NCBI RefSeq assembly: GCF_001857965.1
Contig: NZ_CP017774.1
Span: 3,472,001-3,536,000, forward strand
DNA length: 64,000 nucleotides
Origin: Flavobacterium commune
GTDB lineage: Bacteria; Bacteroidota; Bacteroidia; Flavobacteriales; Flavobacteriaceae
Direction: 5' to 3'
Positions within the stretch are counted from its first letter, which is position 1; every line of letters starts with the position of its first letter. This document shows positions 9,346 through 18,562 of the stretch, piece after piece. A program made the translations under genes and the position numbers. Under the pieces are notes generated by a model that made no database searches, had not been told where the DNA came from, and saw only the letters and a program-made list of their open reading frames with translations.

Positions 9346-10458
9346 TTAGTTAATGGCTTTTTTATCAGCAGTAATTATGGTGGCATAGTCCACTAATTCA
9401 GGTTTTATTGCTGTTCCTTCGGCAACAATTCCTACACCTTCAATAAGAATTTTATCATTGCTATTCAATCCTTTATCAACAACAAAATATTGTCCTCCGG
9501 GTACCGCACGAACTTCAACGGGAACAAATTTTACTTTGTTGTCCTTATCAGCAACCAATACAATGCGTTTGTCCTGCATTTCTAAAGTAGCATTTTGTGG
9601 AATTAAAATCACATCTTTTAAATTAGTTGGAATTTGAATACTACCACTTCCTCCGGAACGCAATACTTTGTTTGCATTTGGAAAACTGGCTCTTACGTTA
9701 AAAGAACCTGTTTGTGTATTAGCCTGTCCGCTAAAAGTTTCGATTTTTCCTTTTAAATCATATTGCATTCCGTTACTTAGAATCAAATTGACGGCAGGCA
9801 TTTTAGTGATTTTTTCCTGAAAAGTTTTTCCAGGAGTTTGCATGGTAATATCCAATTGCTGTTTTTCGTTCATTGAAAAATAGGCATAAATAGTACTTAC
9901 GTCTGAAATTCGGGTTAATGGCTCGGCAGTTTGGCTGCTTACATAACTTCCTAATCGTAAAGGTAAAGTTCCTACTATTCCGTTTACCGGACTTTTGATT
10001 GTTGCGTAATTAATGCGTTCAAGAATACTTTGATAGGTACTTTTGGCACTGGCTAAATTTGCTTTAGCTGTTTCCAGTTGTACATCGCTGATAATATTGC
10101 GTTCTACTAATGGTTTTAAACGATTCACTTCTACTTGAGCTGCAGTTACTTTTGCTTTAGCAGCAGCGGCTTCCTGATTAGCCGTTTGTGTTTCCAGCTT
10201 AAAAAGCAATTGTCCTTTTTTTACTTCCTGACCTTCCTGAACATATATTTTTTCGATATAACCATCCACTTTTGCACGAATGTCAATATCTGTAATTCCT
10301 TCTAAAGTTGCAGGATATTCGGCTAATAGAGTAGTATTTGATTTTTGTATTTGAATTACTTTGTACGGAATTACAGTAGGTGCTGCTGCCTGTTCTTCTT
10401 TTTTACCACAAGCTACTAAGAGAATGGCACTTATAAGGGTTAATGAAAGTTTTTTCAT
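9346..10458 (-). CDS. RND efflux periplasmic adaptor (AcrA family) lipoprotein
   Basis: Links the inner-membrane pump to the outer-membrane channel. The 370-residue protein has an N-terminal lipobox (LLVACGKK, Cys about 17). A lipoyl half-motif IRAKVDGYIEKIYVQEGQEV is followed by a helical hairpin (about residues 95-145), the second lipoyl half IKSPVNGIVGTLPL, then beta-barrel and membrane-proximal domains. It lies 9 bp after the GbsR regulator and 19 bp before the pump gene, indicating one operon. Confidence 0.95.
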   Translation of the reverse strand: MKKLSLTLISAILLVACGKKEEQAAAPTVIPYKVIQIQKSNTTLLAEYPATLEGITDIDIRAKVDGYIEKIYVQEGQEVKKGQLLFKLETQTANQEAAAAKAKVTAAQVEVNRLKPLVERNIISDVQLETAKANLASAKSTYQSILERINYATIKSPVNGIVGTLPLRLGSYVSSQTAEPLTRISDVSTIYAYFSMNEKQQLDITMQTPGKTFQEKITKMPAVNLILSNGMQYDLKGKIETFSGQANTQTGSFNVRASFPNANKVLRSGGSGSIQIPTNLKDVILIPQNATLEMQDKRIVLVADKDNKVKFVPVEVRAVPGGQYFVVDKGLNSNDKILIEGVGIVAEGTAIKPELVDYATIITADKKAIN

Positions 10459-10467
10459 TGAGACAAA

Positions 10468-10962
10468 TTATTTATTATTGTTGTTATTGATTTCTATTTG
10501 TTTGAAGTTGTTAATTGTTTTACTAAACACTTTTCCAACTTCTATAATATGTGTTCTGTAGGCTTTTACGTTTTCCAAATTGCACTTTTCTTCAGGGCAG
10601 GAAGCAGTGGCTTCTCGGTACTCGACCAATCGGTCAATGATGAGCATTTCAGAATCGATTAGTTTGATAATATTGCCGAGACGTTCACTTAAGTTGGCCG
10701 GTTTAAAATATTTTTTGCGGTCTCCTGTTTTGGTGAAATAGGATATTTTTTCCATCTTTAAGAGTAAGTTCAAATTAGTAGAAATTGAACTTTTGCTGGC
10801 ACTTAATTTTTCGACTAAAGATTCAAATGTAAGCCCTGTTTTGCATCCGTCAATAATTAGTGTTCCTAAGATTCTTGCCGCAAGTGGTGAAATATTGTAG
10901 AGTTTTTCAAAATAATTCCCGTACAATTCTATGATTTCTTCCCTTTCTTTTTTGATGTCCAT
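10468..10962 (-). CDS. GbsR/MarR-family transcriptional regulator, probable repressor of the efflux operon
   Basis: A 164-residue winged-helix protein. The helix-turn-helix lies around residues 45-90 (SLVEKLSASKSSISTNLNLL, then a wing with YFTKTGDRKKYFKP). A C-terminal helical region contains a two-cysteine CPEEKCNLE stretch, a possible ligand- or redox-sensing site. It is the first gene of the operon; a perfect palindrome lies just upstream of its start over the promoter, consistent with autorepression. The effector is unknown. Confidence 0.9.
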   Translation of the reverse strand: MDIKKEREEIIELYGNYFEKLYNISPLAARILGTLIIDGCKTGLTFESLVEKLSASKSSISTNLNLLLKMEKISYFTKTGDRKKYFKPANLSERLGNIIKLIDSEMLIIDRLVEYREATASCPEEKCNLENVKAYRTHIIEVGKVFSKTINNFKQIEINNNNNK

Positions 10963-10975
10963 GACTAATTTTTTG

Positions 10976-11020
10976 CAAATTTAAAGTTAGTTCGTAAAAT
11001 ACCGAACTAACCGAACTTAA
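10976..11020 (-). promoter_or_regulatory. Promoter and palindromic operator of the gbsR-efflux operon
   Basis: On the minus strand a Bacteroidota -7 box TAAATTTG (10976-10983) lies 13 bp before the regulator start. Directly upstream TTAGTTCG (10987-10994) and CGAACTAA (11003-11010) form a perfect 8-bp inverted repeat with an 8-bp spacer. A third half-site CCGAACTT follows at 11011-11018. The palindrome covers the -33/spacer region, a typical repressor position. Confidence 0.75.
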
Positions 11021-11182
11021 TTTTGTGTTAATTTTTATACAGCCATATTTTTCAGATTTGAAAATAATTCAGTTAAATACATCAAAATCAATTGTTCAAT
11101 AGTTTTATTTTAATAAAATTAGTTCTTAAAAAAAATGCTTAATATTGAGAATCAAAAATTAACCATTCAAATAAATTGAACC

Positions 11183-11974
11183 ATGAAATTTAAAGTTTTG
11201 AAACAATCTTTTTTATCGGTAGTCTTATTTTCGGCAGGAATTACAGCACAAAACAAGTTTGTAAATACTCCGCCGGAAGTTTCTCCAATGCCCATGAAAC
11301 CTGAAATGACTGAAATTTGGAAACCGGAAGTAAAAATAATTACACCTGCTAAAATTTTGGGCAACGCACCTTCGGACGCAATTGTTTTATTTGATGGAAA
11401 AAACTTAGATCAGTGGGTCAGTAAAAAAAACAGTAATAAACCGGCGGAATGGAAAATTGTTGATAATGATTATTTAGAAGTTGTACCAGGTTCGGGTGAT
11501 ATTCAGACAAAAATGACTTTTGGAGACTGTCAGTTTCATTTAGAATGGAGTACGCCGGACGAAGTTTTAGATGGAGGACAGGCAAGGGGAAATAGTGGTG
11601 TGTTTTTCCAAAACAGATATGAATTGCAAATTTTAGATTCTTATAATAACAGAACTTACAGTAACGGTCAGGCGGGAAGTATATATAAGGATCATGCACC
11701 ATTAGTAAATGCTGTAAAATCACCATTGGAATGGAATGTTTATGATGTAATCTATACCGCACCACGCTTCAGGACTGATGGAAAAATTGATGCTCCAGCC
11801 AGAATTACTGTTTTTCTAAACGGTGTTTTGATACAAAATAATGTAACAATAAATGGTTTGACGCTTTATATCGGTTTACATAATTATCCGTCTTCTCATG
11901 GTGATGATGTTATTTCGCTTCAGGATCATGGTACTAAAAATCAATTTAGAAATATTTGGATAAGAAAACTTTAA
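11183..11974 (+). CDS. Secreted DUF1080 (3-keto-disaccharide hydrolase-like) protein
   Basis: A 263-residue exported protein with an N-terminal signal peptide ending ...GITAQ (about residue 23). A concanavalin-like DUF1080 domain follows: IVLFDGKNLDQWVSK, LEVVPGSGDIQTK, FGDCQFHLEWSTP, GNSGVFFQNRYELQILDSY and a closing LQDHGTKNQFRNIWIR. Members act on or bind glycosides; some are 3-keto-glycoside hydrolases (family knowledge). It is a single gene with no sugar-utilisation partners adjacent, so the substrate is unknown. Confidence 0.88.
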   Translation: MKFKVLKQSFLSVVLFSAGITAQNKFVNTPPEVSPMPMKPEMTEIWKPEVKIITPAKILGNAPSDAIVLFDGKNLDQWVSKKNSNKPAEWKIVDNDYLEVVPGSGDIQTKMTFGDCQFHLEWSTPDEVLDGGQARGNSGVFFQNRYELQILDSYNNRTYSNGQAGSIYKDHAPLVNAVKSPLEWNVYDVIYTAPRFRTDGKIDAPARITVFLNGVLIQNNVTINGLTLYIGLHNYPSSHGDDVISLQDHGTKNQFRNIWIRKL

Positions 11975-12136
11975 AAATGGCAATTAGCAGGTCAAGTGCA
12001 TTAAATTTTTTTGCCGAAAATTAGACCAATAAGTACAAATTAAACGTTGTTTTTAATTACACTAATCATTAAAACAGATAGAATTTGTGTTATTCGATTT
12101 TAATTTTGATTATAATTAGTAACAATTGTTGTAATT

Positions 12137-12168
12137 GCTTCGCCAATTCGCTATCGCTCGGGTCGTGT
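12137..12168. repeat. GC-rich repeat-like island in an AT-rich gap
   Basis: The 293 bp gap 11975-12267 is AT-rich except for this stretch, which reads GCTTCGCCAATTCGCTATCG and continues CTCGGGTCGTG. It is flanked by GTTGTA (12128) and TACAAC (12167), which could close a hairpin. It resembles short dispersed non-coding repeats of flavobacterial genomes; this is a recollection only. Confidence 0.4.
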
Positions 12169-12237
12169 ACAACTTTTTTCTAAAAGTAAACACCTTGGAG
12201 AATTAGTAATTTTACTGTTTTTACAATCTAATTTACT

Positions 12238-12245
12238 TATATTTG
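12238..12245 (+). promoter_or_regulatory. Promoter -7 box for the HD-domain gene
   Basis: TATATTTG matches the Bacteroidota TAnnTTTG element 22 bp before the GTG start at 12268 and supports that start. No clear TTG -33 element is seen. Confidence 0.55.
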
Positions 12246-12267
12246 TCAACCTAAAATTCAAGTTCTA

Positions 12268-13497
12268 GTGACGCAAATCAATAAGCTTAAAATATTCAAC
12301 GATCCTATTTATGGATTTATCAGCATTCCAAATGCTTTAATATACGACTTAATTCAGCATCCCTATTTTCAACGATTAAGACGTATTTCTCAAATGGGTT
12401 TGTCGTACTTAGTATATCCCGGAGCTAATCATACTCGTTTTCATCACGCCTTAGGTTGCCTACATTTAATGCAAAAAGCCGTAGATGTGTTGCGTTTTAA
12501 AGGGGTTTCCATTTCGGAAGAAGAAGAAAACGCATTGTATATTGCTATTTTATTGCACGATATTGGGCATGGACCATTTTCGCATGCAATGGAAAAAAGT
12601 ATTGTAGAAGATGTGCATCATGAGGAAATTTCGTTGTTGTTCATGAAGCAATTAAATGTTGAGTTCAAAGGAAAATTAAGTCTGGCAATTAAAATTTTTG
12701 AAGGAGATTATCATCGAAAATTCATGTTGCAATTGATTTCAAGTCAATTGGATATGGATCGAATGGATTATTTAAAACGTGATAGTTTCTATTCGGGTGT
12801 GGCCGAAGGAAATGTCAATTCGGAGCGTTTAATCCAAATGATGAATGTCGAAGATGATTTTTTGGTTATCGAAGAAAAAGGTATTTATTCAGTTGAGAAA
12901 TTTTTAATGTCACGCCGACTGATGTATTGGCAGGCTTATTTGCACAAGACCAGTTTAGTGGGCGAATTGATTTTGACAAAAATCTTAAAACGCGCCAAAG
13001 AATTAGCATTAAAAGGAATGGTTTTGCCTTGCAGTGAGCCATTGCAATTTTTTATGCAAAATAAAATTTCGTTGGAATCGTTTAATACTATTACTTTAGA
13101 TTTGTTTTCTCAGTTAGATGATTTTGATATCATTAGCGCCTTAAAAGCCTGGCAAAGACAAGATGATTTTATTTTATCTACTTTGAGTAAAATGATTATC
13201 AACAGAGATTTATTGAAAATAAAATTGACTAGTGAAAAAGTAGCCATTGAAGATTTAACTCCTTTAAAAGAGCGTTTTGCCTTAGAAAATAATATCAGTG
13301 TAGCCGATGCTAATTATTTTATTTTTAAAGGAAAAATAAAAAATCAGGCTTATGACAAGGAAGCTGAACCCATACGAATTTTGAAAAAAGACCGAACAGT
13401 TGAAGATGTTATCGAATCATCAGATCAATTGAATTTGAAATCTTTATCAAAGTCGGTGACCAAATATTACATTTGTTTCCCAAAACAACTGGTATAA
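12268..13497 (+). CDS. HD-domain phosphohydrolase (dGTPase/SAMHD-like)
   Basis: Predicted metal-dependent nucleotide phosphohydrolase. The 409-residue protein begins with IFNDPIYGFISIP, then FQRLRRISQMGLSYLVYPGA and TRFHHALG (first metal His). The HD pair is in LLHDIGHGPFSHAME and the last Asp in SSQLDMDRMDYLKRD. This pattern matches the dGTPase-related HD family conserved in Bacteroidota. GTG is used as start; a TAnnTTTG box lies just upstream and no ATG fits the conserved N-terminus better. lpxD begins 38 bp downstream, so the two may be co-transcribed. The exact nucleotide substrate is not evident. Confidence 0.88.
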   Translation: MTQINKLKIFNDPIYGFISIPNALIYDLIQHPYFQRLRRISQMGLSYLVYPGANHTRFHHALGCLHLMQKAVDVLRFKGVSISEEEENALYIAILLHDIGHGPFSHAMEKSIVEDVHHEEISLLFMKQLNVEFKGKLSLAIKIFEGDYHRKFMLQLISSQLDMDRMDYLKRDSFYSGVAEGNVNSERLIQMMNVEDDFLVIEEKGIYSVEKFLMSRRLMYWQAYLHKTSLVGELILTKILKRAKELALKGMVLPCSEPLQFFMQNKISLESFNTITLDLFSQLDDFDIISALKAWQRQDDFILSTLSKMIINRDLLKIKLTSEKVAIEDLTPLKERFALENNISVADANYFIFKGKIKNQAYDKEAEPIRILKKDRTVEDVIESSDQLNLKSLSKSVTKYYICFPKQLV

Positions 13498-13535
13498 AAC
13501 CATATTTAAAATCTATTTTTTATATTTTTGTCGGA

Positions 13536-14582
13536 ATGAAATTTACAGCAGAACAAATAGCGGGTGTTTTAGAGGGCGAAGTAGTGGGGAATCCCCAAGC
13601 TGAAGTCCATGAATTATCTAAAATAGAAGAAGGAAAAGAGGGTTCGCTTACTTTTTTATCCAATCCCAAATACAATAATTATATCTATACTACCGAGGCT
13701 ACAATAACCATTGTAAATAAAACTTTTGTCCCTGAATCAGATTTAAAAACAACACTAATTAAGGTGGATGATGCTTATATGGCTTTTTCCAAGTTGTTAG
13801 AATTTTACGATCAGGCAAAAAAAGCCAGTAAAAAAGGTATCGAACCTCATACAGTTTTATCTGAAGATGTCAAATATGGTCAAAATTTATATTTAGGTAG
13901 CTTTAGTTATGTAGGTACAAATGTGGTTATTGGTGATAATGTAAAAATATATCCTAACTGTTTTATTGGCGATAATGTTGTCATTCGCGATAATGTCACT
14001 ATTTTTGCCGGCGCAAAGATTTATTCGGAAACCATAATTGGTAATAATTGTATTATTCATGCAGGAACTGTTATTGGTTCGGATGGTTTTGGGTTTGCAC
14101 CCAATTCGGATGGAACATACAAGAAAATTCCCCAAATAGGAAATGTAGTTATTGAAGATGATGTTGAAATAGGAGCTTGTACTACAATTGACAGAGCCAC
14201 ATTAGGTTCAACCCGAATTAGAAAAGGAGTGAAATTAGACAATCAGATTCAGGTTGCTCACAATGTTGAAATTGGCGAAAATACTGTAATAGCTGCTCAA
14301 ACCGGAATTGCGGGTTCTACTAAGATTGGTACAAACGGAATGATTGGCGGGCAAGTAGGAATATCAGGTCATTTAATAATTGGAAATAATGTCAGAATCC
14401 AGGCGCAGTCCGGAGTGGCAAGAAATATAAAAGACGACGAAGTTTTGCAAGGGAGTCCTACATTTGGTTATACTGATTTTAGTAAATCCTATGTGCATTT
14501 CAAAAATTTCCCTAAGATTATTGCAGAAATTGACGAATTAAAGAAACAAATATTAAACCAAAAACATGGAAACAATGGTTAA
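13536..14582 (+). CDS. lpxD: LpxD, UDP-3-O-acylglucosamine N-acyltransferase
   Basis: Third step of lipid A synthesis: N-acylation of UDP-3-O-acylglucosamine. I chose the ATG at 13536 (MKFTAEQIAG), giving 348 residues, because the longer frame opening at 13473 overlaps the preceding gene and adds non-conserved residues. An N-terminal uridine-binding domain (to about residue 100) leads into left-handed beta-helix hexapeptide repeats, with the catalytic His in IQVAHNVEIG and a C-terminal helix. A TATTTTTG box ends 5 bp before the ATG, too close for a normal leader, so read-through from the HD gene is as likely. The end overlaps lpxC-fabZ by 17 bp. Confidence 0.95.
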   Translation: MKFTAEQIAGVLEGEVVGNPQAEVHELSKIEEGKEGSLTFLSNPKYNNYIYTTEATITIVNKTFVPESDLKTTLIKVDDAYMAFSKLLEFYDQAKKASKKGIEPHTVLSEDVKYGQNLYLGSFSYVGTNVVIGDNVKIYPNCFIGDNVVIRDNVTIFAGAKIYSETIIGNNCIIHAGTVIGSDGFGFAPNSDGTYKKIPQIGNVVIEDDVEIGACTTIDRATLGSTRIRKGVKLDNQIQVAHNVEIGENTVIAAQTGIAGSTKIGTNGMIGGQVGISGHLIIGNNVRIQAQSGVARNIKDDEVLQGSPTFGYTDFSKSYVHFKNFPKIIAEIDELKKQILNQKHGNNG

Positions 14583-15969
14583 ACAGAAGACCATCAAAAC
14601 AGAAATCTCGTTAACGGGAGTTGGCTTACACACCGGTAAAGAAGTTAAAATGACTTTTAAACCTGCTCCTGCAAATAATGGTTTTACTTTTGTTAGGTTA
14701 GATCTTGAAGGACATCCTGTAATTGAGGCAGATGCAAATTATGTTGTCAATACTCAAAGAGGTACAAATCTGGAAAAATTAGGCGTTAAAATTCAAACAC
14801 CTGAGCATGTTTTAGCTGCTCTGGTAGGTTGTGATTTAGACAATGTTATCATTGAATTAGATGCTTCAGAGCTTCCTATTATGGATGGTTCTTCAAAATA
14901 TTTTGTTGAAGCTTTAGAAAAAGCAGGTGTAGAGGAACAAAGTGCTAAACGCAATGTTTACGTTGTAAAAGAAGTAATTTCATTTACTGACGAAGCAAGC
15001 GGAAGCGAAATTCTGGTAATGCCTAGTGATCATTATACGGTAACTACAATGGTTGATTTTGGTACTAAAATTTTAGGTACACAAAATGCAACTCTTAAAA
15101 GTATAGACGATTTTAAAACTGAAATTGCATCTTCAAGAACTTTCAGCTTTTTGCACGAATTAGAGTCTCTTTTAGATAATGGTTTGATTAAAGGCGGTGA
15201 TTTGAATAATGCTATTGTTTATGTAGATAAAGAAATTTCTACAGCAACAATGGAAAATTTAAAAGTAGCTTTTGGTAAAGAAACACTTACTGTAAAACCA
15301 AATGGTATTTTAGATAATCTGACTTTACATTATCCAAATGAAGCTGCAAGACACAAATTATTGGATGTAATAGGTGATTTGGCTTTGATTGGAATAAAAA
15401 TACAAGGAAAAGTTATTGCTAATAAACCAGGTCATTTTGTAAACACACAATTTGCAAAGAAAATGGCTAAGATGATTAAAATTGAACAACGCAACTACGT
15501 TCCTGTTTACGATTTGAATCAAGAGCCTTTGATGGATATTCATAAAATCATGGCAATGTTGCCACACAGGCCACCATTTTTGTTGATTGACAGAATCATC
15601 GAAATGTCTGACAGTCATGTGGTGGGGATGAAAAATGTAACTATGAATGAAAATTTCTTCGTTGGACATTTCCCTGATGCTCCGGTTATGCCTGGAGTTT
15701 TAATTGTTGAAGCTATGGCACAAACTGGTGGTATTTTAGTTTTAAGTACCGTTCCGGATCCGGAGAATTATTTGACCTACTTTATGAAAATTGATAATGT
15801 GAAATTCAAACATAAAGTATTGCCAGGAGATACCTTAATATTCAAGTGTGATTTAATTACTCCTATCAGAAGAGGAATTTGCCACATGCAGGCTAATGCT
15901 TACGCTAATGGTAAATTAGTTGCTGAAGCTGAATTAATGGCACAAATTGCAAGAAAACAACAACAATAA
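14566..15969 (+). CDS. lpxC/fabZ: LpxC-FabZ fusion: UDP-3-O-acyl-GlcNAc deacetylase / 3-hydroxyacyl-ACP dehydratase
   Basis: Joins the committed step of lipid A synthesis with the fatty-acid dehydratase that competes for the same 3-hydroxyacyl-ACP. Residues 1 to about 310 are LpxC: TGVGLHTGKEV, the zinc ligand in TPEHVLAAL, IMDGSSKYF, and the second zinc site KLLDVIGDLALIG followed by GHF. Residues about 320-467 are FabZ: MLPHRPPFLLIDRI, then FFVGHFPDAPVMPGVLIVEAMAQ with the catalytic His and Glu. The fusion is well known in Bacteroidota. The start overlaps lpxD; an alternative ATG lies three codons later. Confidence 0.97.
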   Translation: METMVKQKTIKTEISLTGVGLHTGKEVKMTFKPAPANNGFTFVRLDLEGHPVIEADANYVVNTQRGTNLEKLGVKIQTPEHVLAALVGCDLDNVIIELDASELPIMDGSSKYFVEALEKAGVEEQSAKRNVYVVKEVISFTDEASGSEILVMPSDHYTVTTMVDFGTKILGTQNATLKSIDDFKTEIASSRTFSFLHELESLLDNGLIKGGDLNNAIVYVDKEISTATMENLKVAFGKETLTVKPNGILDNLTLHYPNEAARHKLLDVIGDLALIGIKIQGKVIANKPGHFVNTQFAKKMAKMIKIEQRNYVPVYDLNQEPLMDIHKIMAMLPHRPPFLLIDRIIEMSDSHVVGMKNVTMNENFFVGHFPDAPVMPGVLIVEAMAQTGGILVLSTVPDPENYLTYFMKIDNVKFKHKVLPGDTLIFKCDLITPIRRGICHMQANAYANGKLVAEAELMAQIARKQQQ

Positions 15970-15994
15970 TTAGGATAGAAACAGTTCCTCCCTG

Positions 15995-16018
15995 TTACTA
16001 TGATTTTTTAAATAGTAA
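15995..16018. repeat. Small intergenic hairpin, lpxC/fabZ-lpxA gap
   Basis: TTACTAT (15995-16001) is perfectly complementary to ATAGTAA (16012-16018) with a 10-nt loop. It lies inside a run of same-strand lpx genes, so it is more likely an mRNA structure than a terminator. Confidence 0.5.
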
Positions 16019-16050
16019 TTAAGGTAATTAATTATAAAAACAAAAAATAG

Positions 16051-16836
16051 ATGAATCAACCGTTAGCTTATGTTCATCCTGGTGCGAAAATCGCCAAAAA
16101 TGTGGTAATTGAACCTTTTACAACCATTCATAACAATGTGGTAATTGGCGATGGTACCTGGATAGGTTCTAATGTAACCATCATGGAAGGTGCAAGAATT
16201 GGAAAAAATTGCAATATTTTTCCCGGAGCAGTTATCTCGGCTGTTCCACAAGATTTAAAATTTGGTGGTGAAGATTCATTGGCTATTATTGGTGACAACT
16301 GTACTATTAGAGAGTGTGTAACTATCAACAGAGGTACTAATGCTTCCGGACAAACAGTTATTGGAAATAATTGTTTAATTATGGCAGCAGCTCATATTGC
16401 TCATGATTGTGTAGTAGGAGATAATGCAATTATTGTAAACGGTGTGCTTTTGGCGGGTCATGTTATTGTGGGTAAATACGCTGTATTAGGCGGTTTGGCA
16501 GCAGTACATCAGTTTATCAATATTGGAGATCACGCAATGGTTTCAGGTGGTTCTTTAGTTCGTAAAGACGTTCCTCCTTATACTAAAGCGGCTAAAGAAC
16601 CTTTGTCCTATGTAGGTATCAATTCTGTTGGATTGAGAAGAAGAGGTTTTACAACTGAAAAAATCAGAGAAATTCAGGACATCTATCGAATTTTATATCA
16701 AAAAAATTATAATAATACTCAGGCTTTAGGAATCATAGAAGCCGAAATGGAAGCAACTCCTGAAAGAGACGAAATTATTGATTTTATAAGAAACTCTTCC
16801 AGAGGTATTATGAAAGGTTATAGTGGAGGCTATTAA
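16051..16836 (+). CDS. lpxA: LpxA, UDP-N-acetylglucosamine O-acyltransferase
   Basis: First acylation step of lipid A synthesis. The 261-residue protein is almost entirely hexapeptide repeats, beginning AYVHPGAKIAKNVVIEPFT. The catalytic His is in MAAAHIAHDCVVG, followed by GLAAVHQFINIG and a C-terminal helical domain with FTTEKIREIQDIYRILY. Length and motifs are standard. It stands 81 bp after lpxC-fabZ on the same strand. Confidence 0.97.
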   Translation: MNQPLAYVHPGAKIAKNVVIEPFTTIHNNVVIGDGTWIGSNVTIMEGARIGKNCNIFPGAVISAVPQDLKFGGEDSLAIIGDNCTIRECVTINRGTNASGQTVIGNNCLIMAAAHIAHDCVVGDNAIIVNGVLLAGHVIVGKYAVLGGLAAVHQFINIGDHAMVSGGSLVRKDVPPYTKAAKEPLSYVGINSVGLRRRGFTTEKIREIQDIYRILYQKNYNNTQALGIIEAEMEATPERDEIIDFIRNSSRGIMKGYSGGY

Positions 16837-16867
16837 AGGCTAATAGAATAAAAAAAGAAGAATGAGA

Positions 16868-16948
16868 AAAGATCAGGTATTTAATTTATATTAGTTGATC
16901 TTTAGAAAATAAATAAAATAAGATTTTAGAAATATAAACTCTAAAATC
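16868..16948. repeat. Two intergenic hairpins, lpxA-efp gap
   Basis: AAAGATCA (16868-16875) pairs perfectly with TGATCTTT (16896-16903). GATTTTAGA (16922-16930) pairs perfectly with TCTAAAATC (16940-16948). There is no strong T run. This is another member of the gap-filling hairpin set. Confidence 0.7.
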
Positions 16949-16971
16949 TACAATCTTAAATCATAAATAAA

Positions 16972-17538
16972 ATGGCATCTACATCAGATATTAGAAACGG
17001 ACTTTGTATTAAATACAACCACGATATTTATAAAATTATCGAATTTTTACACGTAAAACCAGGAAAAGGACCTGCTTTTGTAAGAACAAAATTAAAAAGT
17101 TTAACAACCGGAAAAGTATTGGATAATACTTTTTCAGCAGGACATAAAATTGATGATGTACGCGTAGAAACACATACGTACCAATATTTATATGCAGAAG
17201 GAGATCAATTTCATTTTATGAATAACGAATCTTTTGAGCAAATTACTTTGAACAAAAGTATTCTTGATGCTCCGGATTTATTGAAAGAAGGAACTAATGT
17301 AATGGTTCAGATTAATACTGAAACTGATTTGCCTTTATCAGTAGATATGCCGGCTTCAATTATTCTTGAAGTAACTTATGCAGAACCGGGAGTAAAAGGG
17401 AATACAGCTACAAATGCTACTAAATCAGCAACTGTTGAAACTGGAGCTACAGTTAACGTTCCTTTGTTTATCAACGAAGGAGATAAAATTAAAATTGATA
17501 CCGCTTCAGGATCCTACATGGAGCGTGTTAAAGAATAG
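16972..17538 (+). CDS. efp: Elongation factor P
   Basis: Relieves ribosome stalling at polyproline. The 188 residues cover the KOW-like N-domain and two OB domains. The tip loop reads HVKPGKGPAFVRTKL, with lysine at about residue 32 where E. coli EF-P is lysylated; no poxA/epmA-type modifier is in the window. The C-terminal signature GDKIKIDTASGSYMERV is intact. It sits between lpxA and the second lpxD-like gene. Confidence 0.97.
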   Translation: MASTSDIRNGLCIKYNHDIYKIIEFLHVKPGKGPAFVRTKLKSLTTGKVLDNTFSAGHKIDDVRVETHTYQYLYAEGDQFHFMNNESFEQITLNKSILDAPDLLKEGTNVMVQINTETDLPLSVDMPASIILEVTYAEPGVKGNTATNATKSATVETGATVNVPLFINEGDKIKIDTASGSYMERVKE

Positions 17539-17544
17539 TTTACA

Positions 17545-17595
17545 GTATTTAGTGCTCCAGTTTGAAAATCAGGCTGGACATTAAAAACTGAATAC
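17545..17595. repeat. Hairpin-forming intergenic repeat, efp-lpxD2 gap
   Basis: GTATTTAGT (17545-17553) pairs with ACTGAATAC (17587-17595) with one wobble; inside, CCAG and CTGG can also pair. A further GCTAAATAC copy just before the next gene could compete for the first arm. Confidence 0.65.
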
Positions 17596-17629
17596 CTGCC
17601 TACCGACAGTCGGGCTAAATACTAAAAAG

Positions 17630-18562
17630 ATGAAATTTACAAGAGCATATTCTTTAAAAGAAATCGCAAATTTACTCAACTGTGAATTTGTAGGGAATGA
17701 GGATTTTGAGGTTTTAGGCATGAACGAAATTCATGTGGTGGAGAAAGGAGATATTGTTTTTGTAGATCATCCTAAATACTACGACAAAGCGCTAAACTCG
17801 GCAGCTACAATTGTTTTGATTAATAAAAAAGTGGATTGTCCTGAAGGAAAAGCATTGCTTGTTTCTGATGATCCTTTTCGTGATTTCAACAAACTAACTC
17901 ATTTTTTTAAACCTTTCCAATTTGCCGGAGTAGCTATTGCTCCAACGGCAATTATTGGCGAAGGAACTATAATTCAGCCAAATTCTTTTATTGGTAATAA
18001 TGTTGTTATTGGAAAAGATTGTTTGATTCATTCTAATGTGTCCATTTATGATCATACTATAATAGGAGACAATGTAATTATTCATGCCGGAACTGTTCTT
18101 GGTGCCGATGCGTTTTATTATAAAAAACGTCCTGAGGGTTTTGACCAATTGCTATCAGGAGGTCGTGTTGTTATTAAAGATAATGTAGGCATTGGTGCTC
18201 TTTGTACTATTGATAAAGGGGTTACCGGTGATACAACAATTGGTGAAGGAACAAAAATTGACAATCAGGTTCATGTAGGTCATGATACTGTGATTGGAAA
18301 AAAATGTTTAATAGCTTCTCAAACCGGAATTGCAGGTTGTGTAATCATTGAAGACGAAGTGACACTTTGGGGACAGGTTGGTACAACCAGCGGAATTACA
18401 ATTGGAGGAAAAGCTGTTGTCATGGGACAAACCGGAGTAACTAAATCAGTAGAAGGAGGGAAAACTTATTTCGGAACACCTATTCAGGAGTCCAGAGAAA
18501 AATTAAAACAATTAGCCAATATCAAAAAGATTCCGGAGATTCTTGATAAATTAAAACAATAA
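17630..18562 (+). CDS. LpxD-like N-acyltransferase paralogue
   Basis: A 310-residue hexapeptide-repeat acyltransferase with the same plan as LpxD: an N-terminal uridine-binding-like domain ([20 protein letters not shown]), beta-helix repeats, and a histidine in [10 protein letters not shown] where LpxD has its catalytic base. It is about 38 residues shorter than the lpxD product at 13.5 kb and diverges in the repeat loops and C-terminus. It may acylate a different UDP-sugar or use another acyl chain; calling it simply lpxD would be ambiguous. It is separated from the main lpx genes by efp. Confidence 0.85.
   Translation: MKFTRAYSLKEIANLLNCEFVGNEDFEVLGMNEIHVVEKGDIVFVDHPKYYDKALNSAATIVLINKKVDCPEGKALLVSDDPFRDFNKLTHFFKPFQFAGVAIAPTAIIGEGTIIQPNSFIGNNVVIGKDCLIHSNVSIYDHTIIGDNVIIHAGTVLGADAFYYKKRPEGFDQLLSGGRVVIKDNVGIGALCTIDKGVTGDTTIGEGTKIDNQVHVGHDTVIGKKCLIASQTGIAGCVIIEDEVTLWGQVGTTSGITIGGKAVVMGQTGVTKSVEGGKTYFGTPIQESREKLKQLANIKKIPEILDKLKQ

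Noticed and set aside
13523..13530. TATTTTTG as the main lpxD promoter
   Set aside because: It ends 5 bp before the chosen ATG, which would leave no leader; read-through from the upstream gene is at least as likely.
13473..13535. Longer lpxD start at 13473
   Set aside because: The extra 21 residues lie inside the HD-gene 3' end and are not like any LpxD N-terminus; MKFTAEQIAG at 13536 is.
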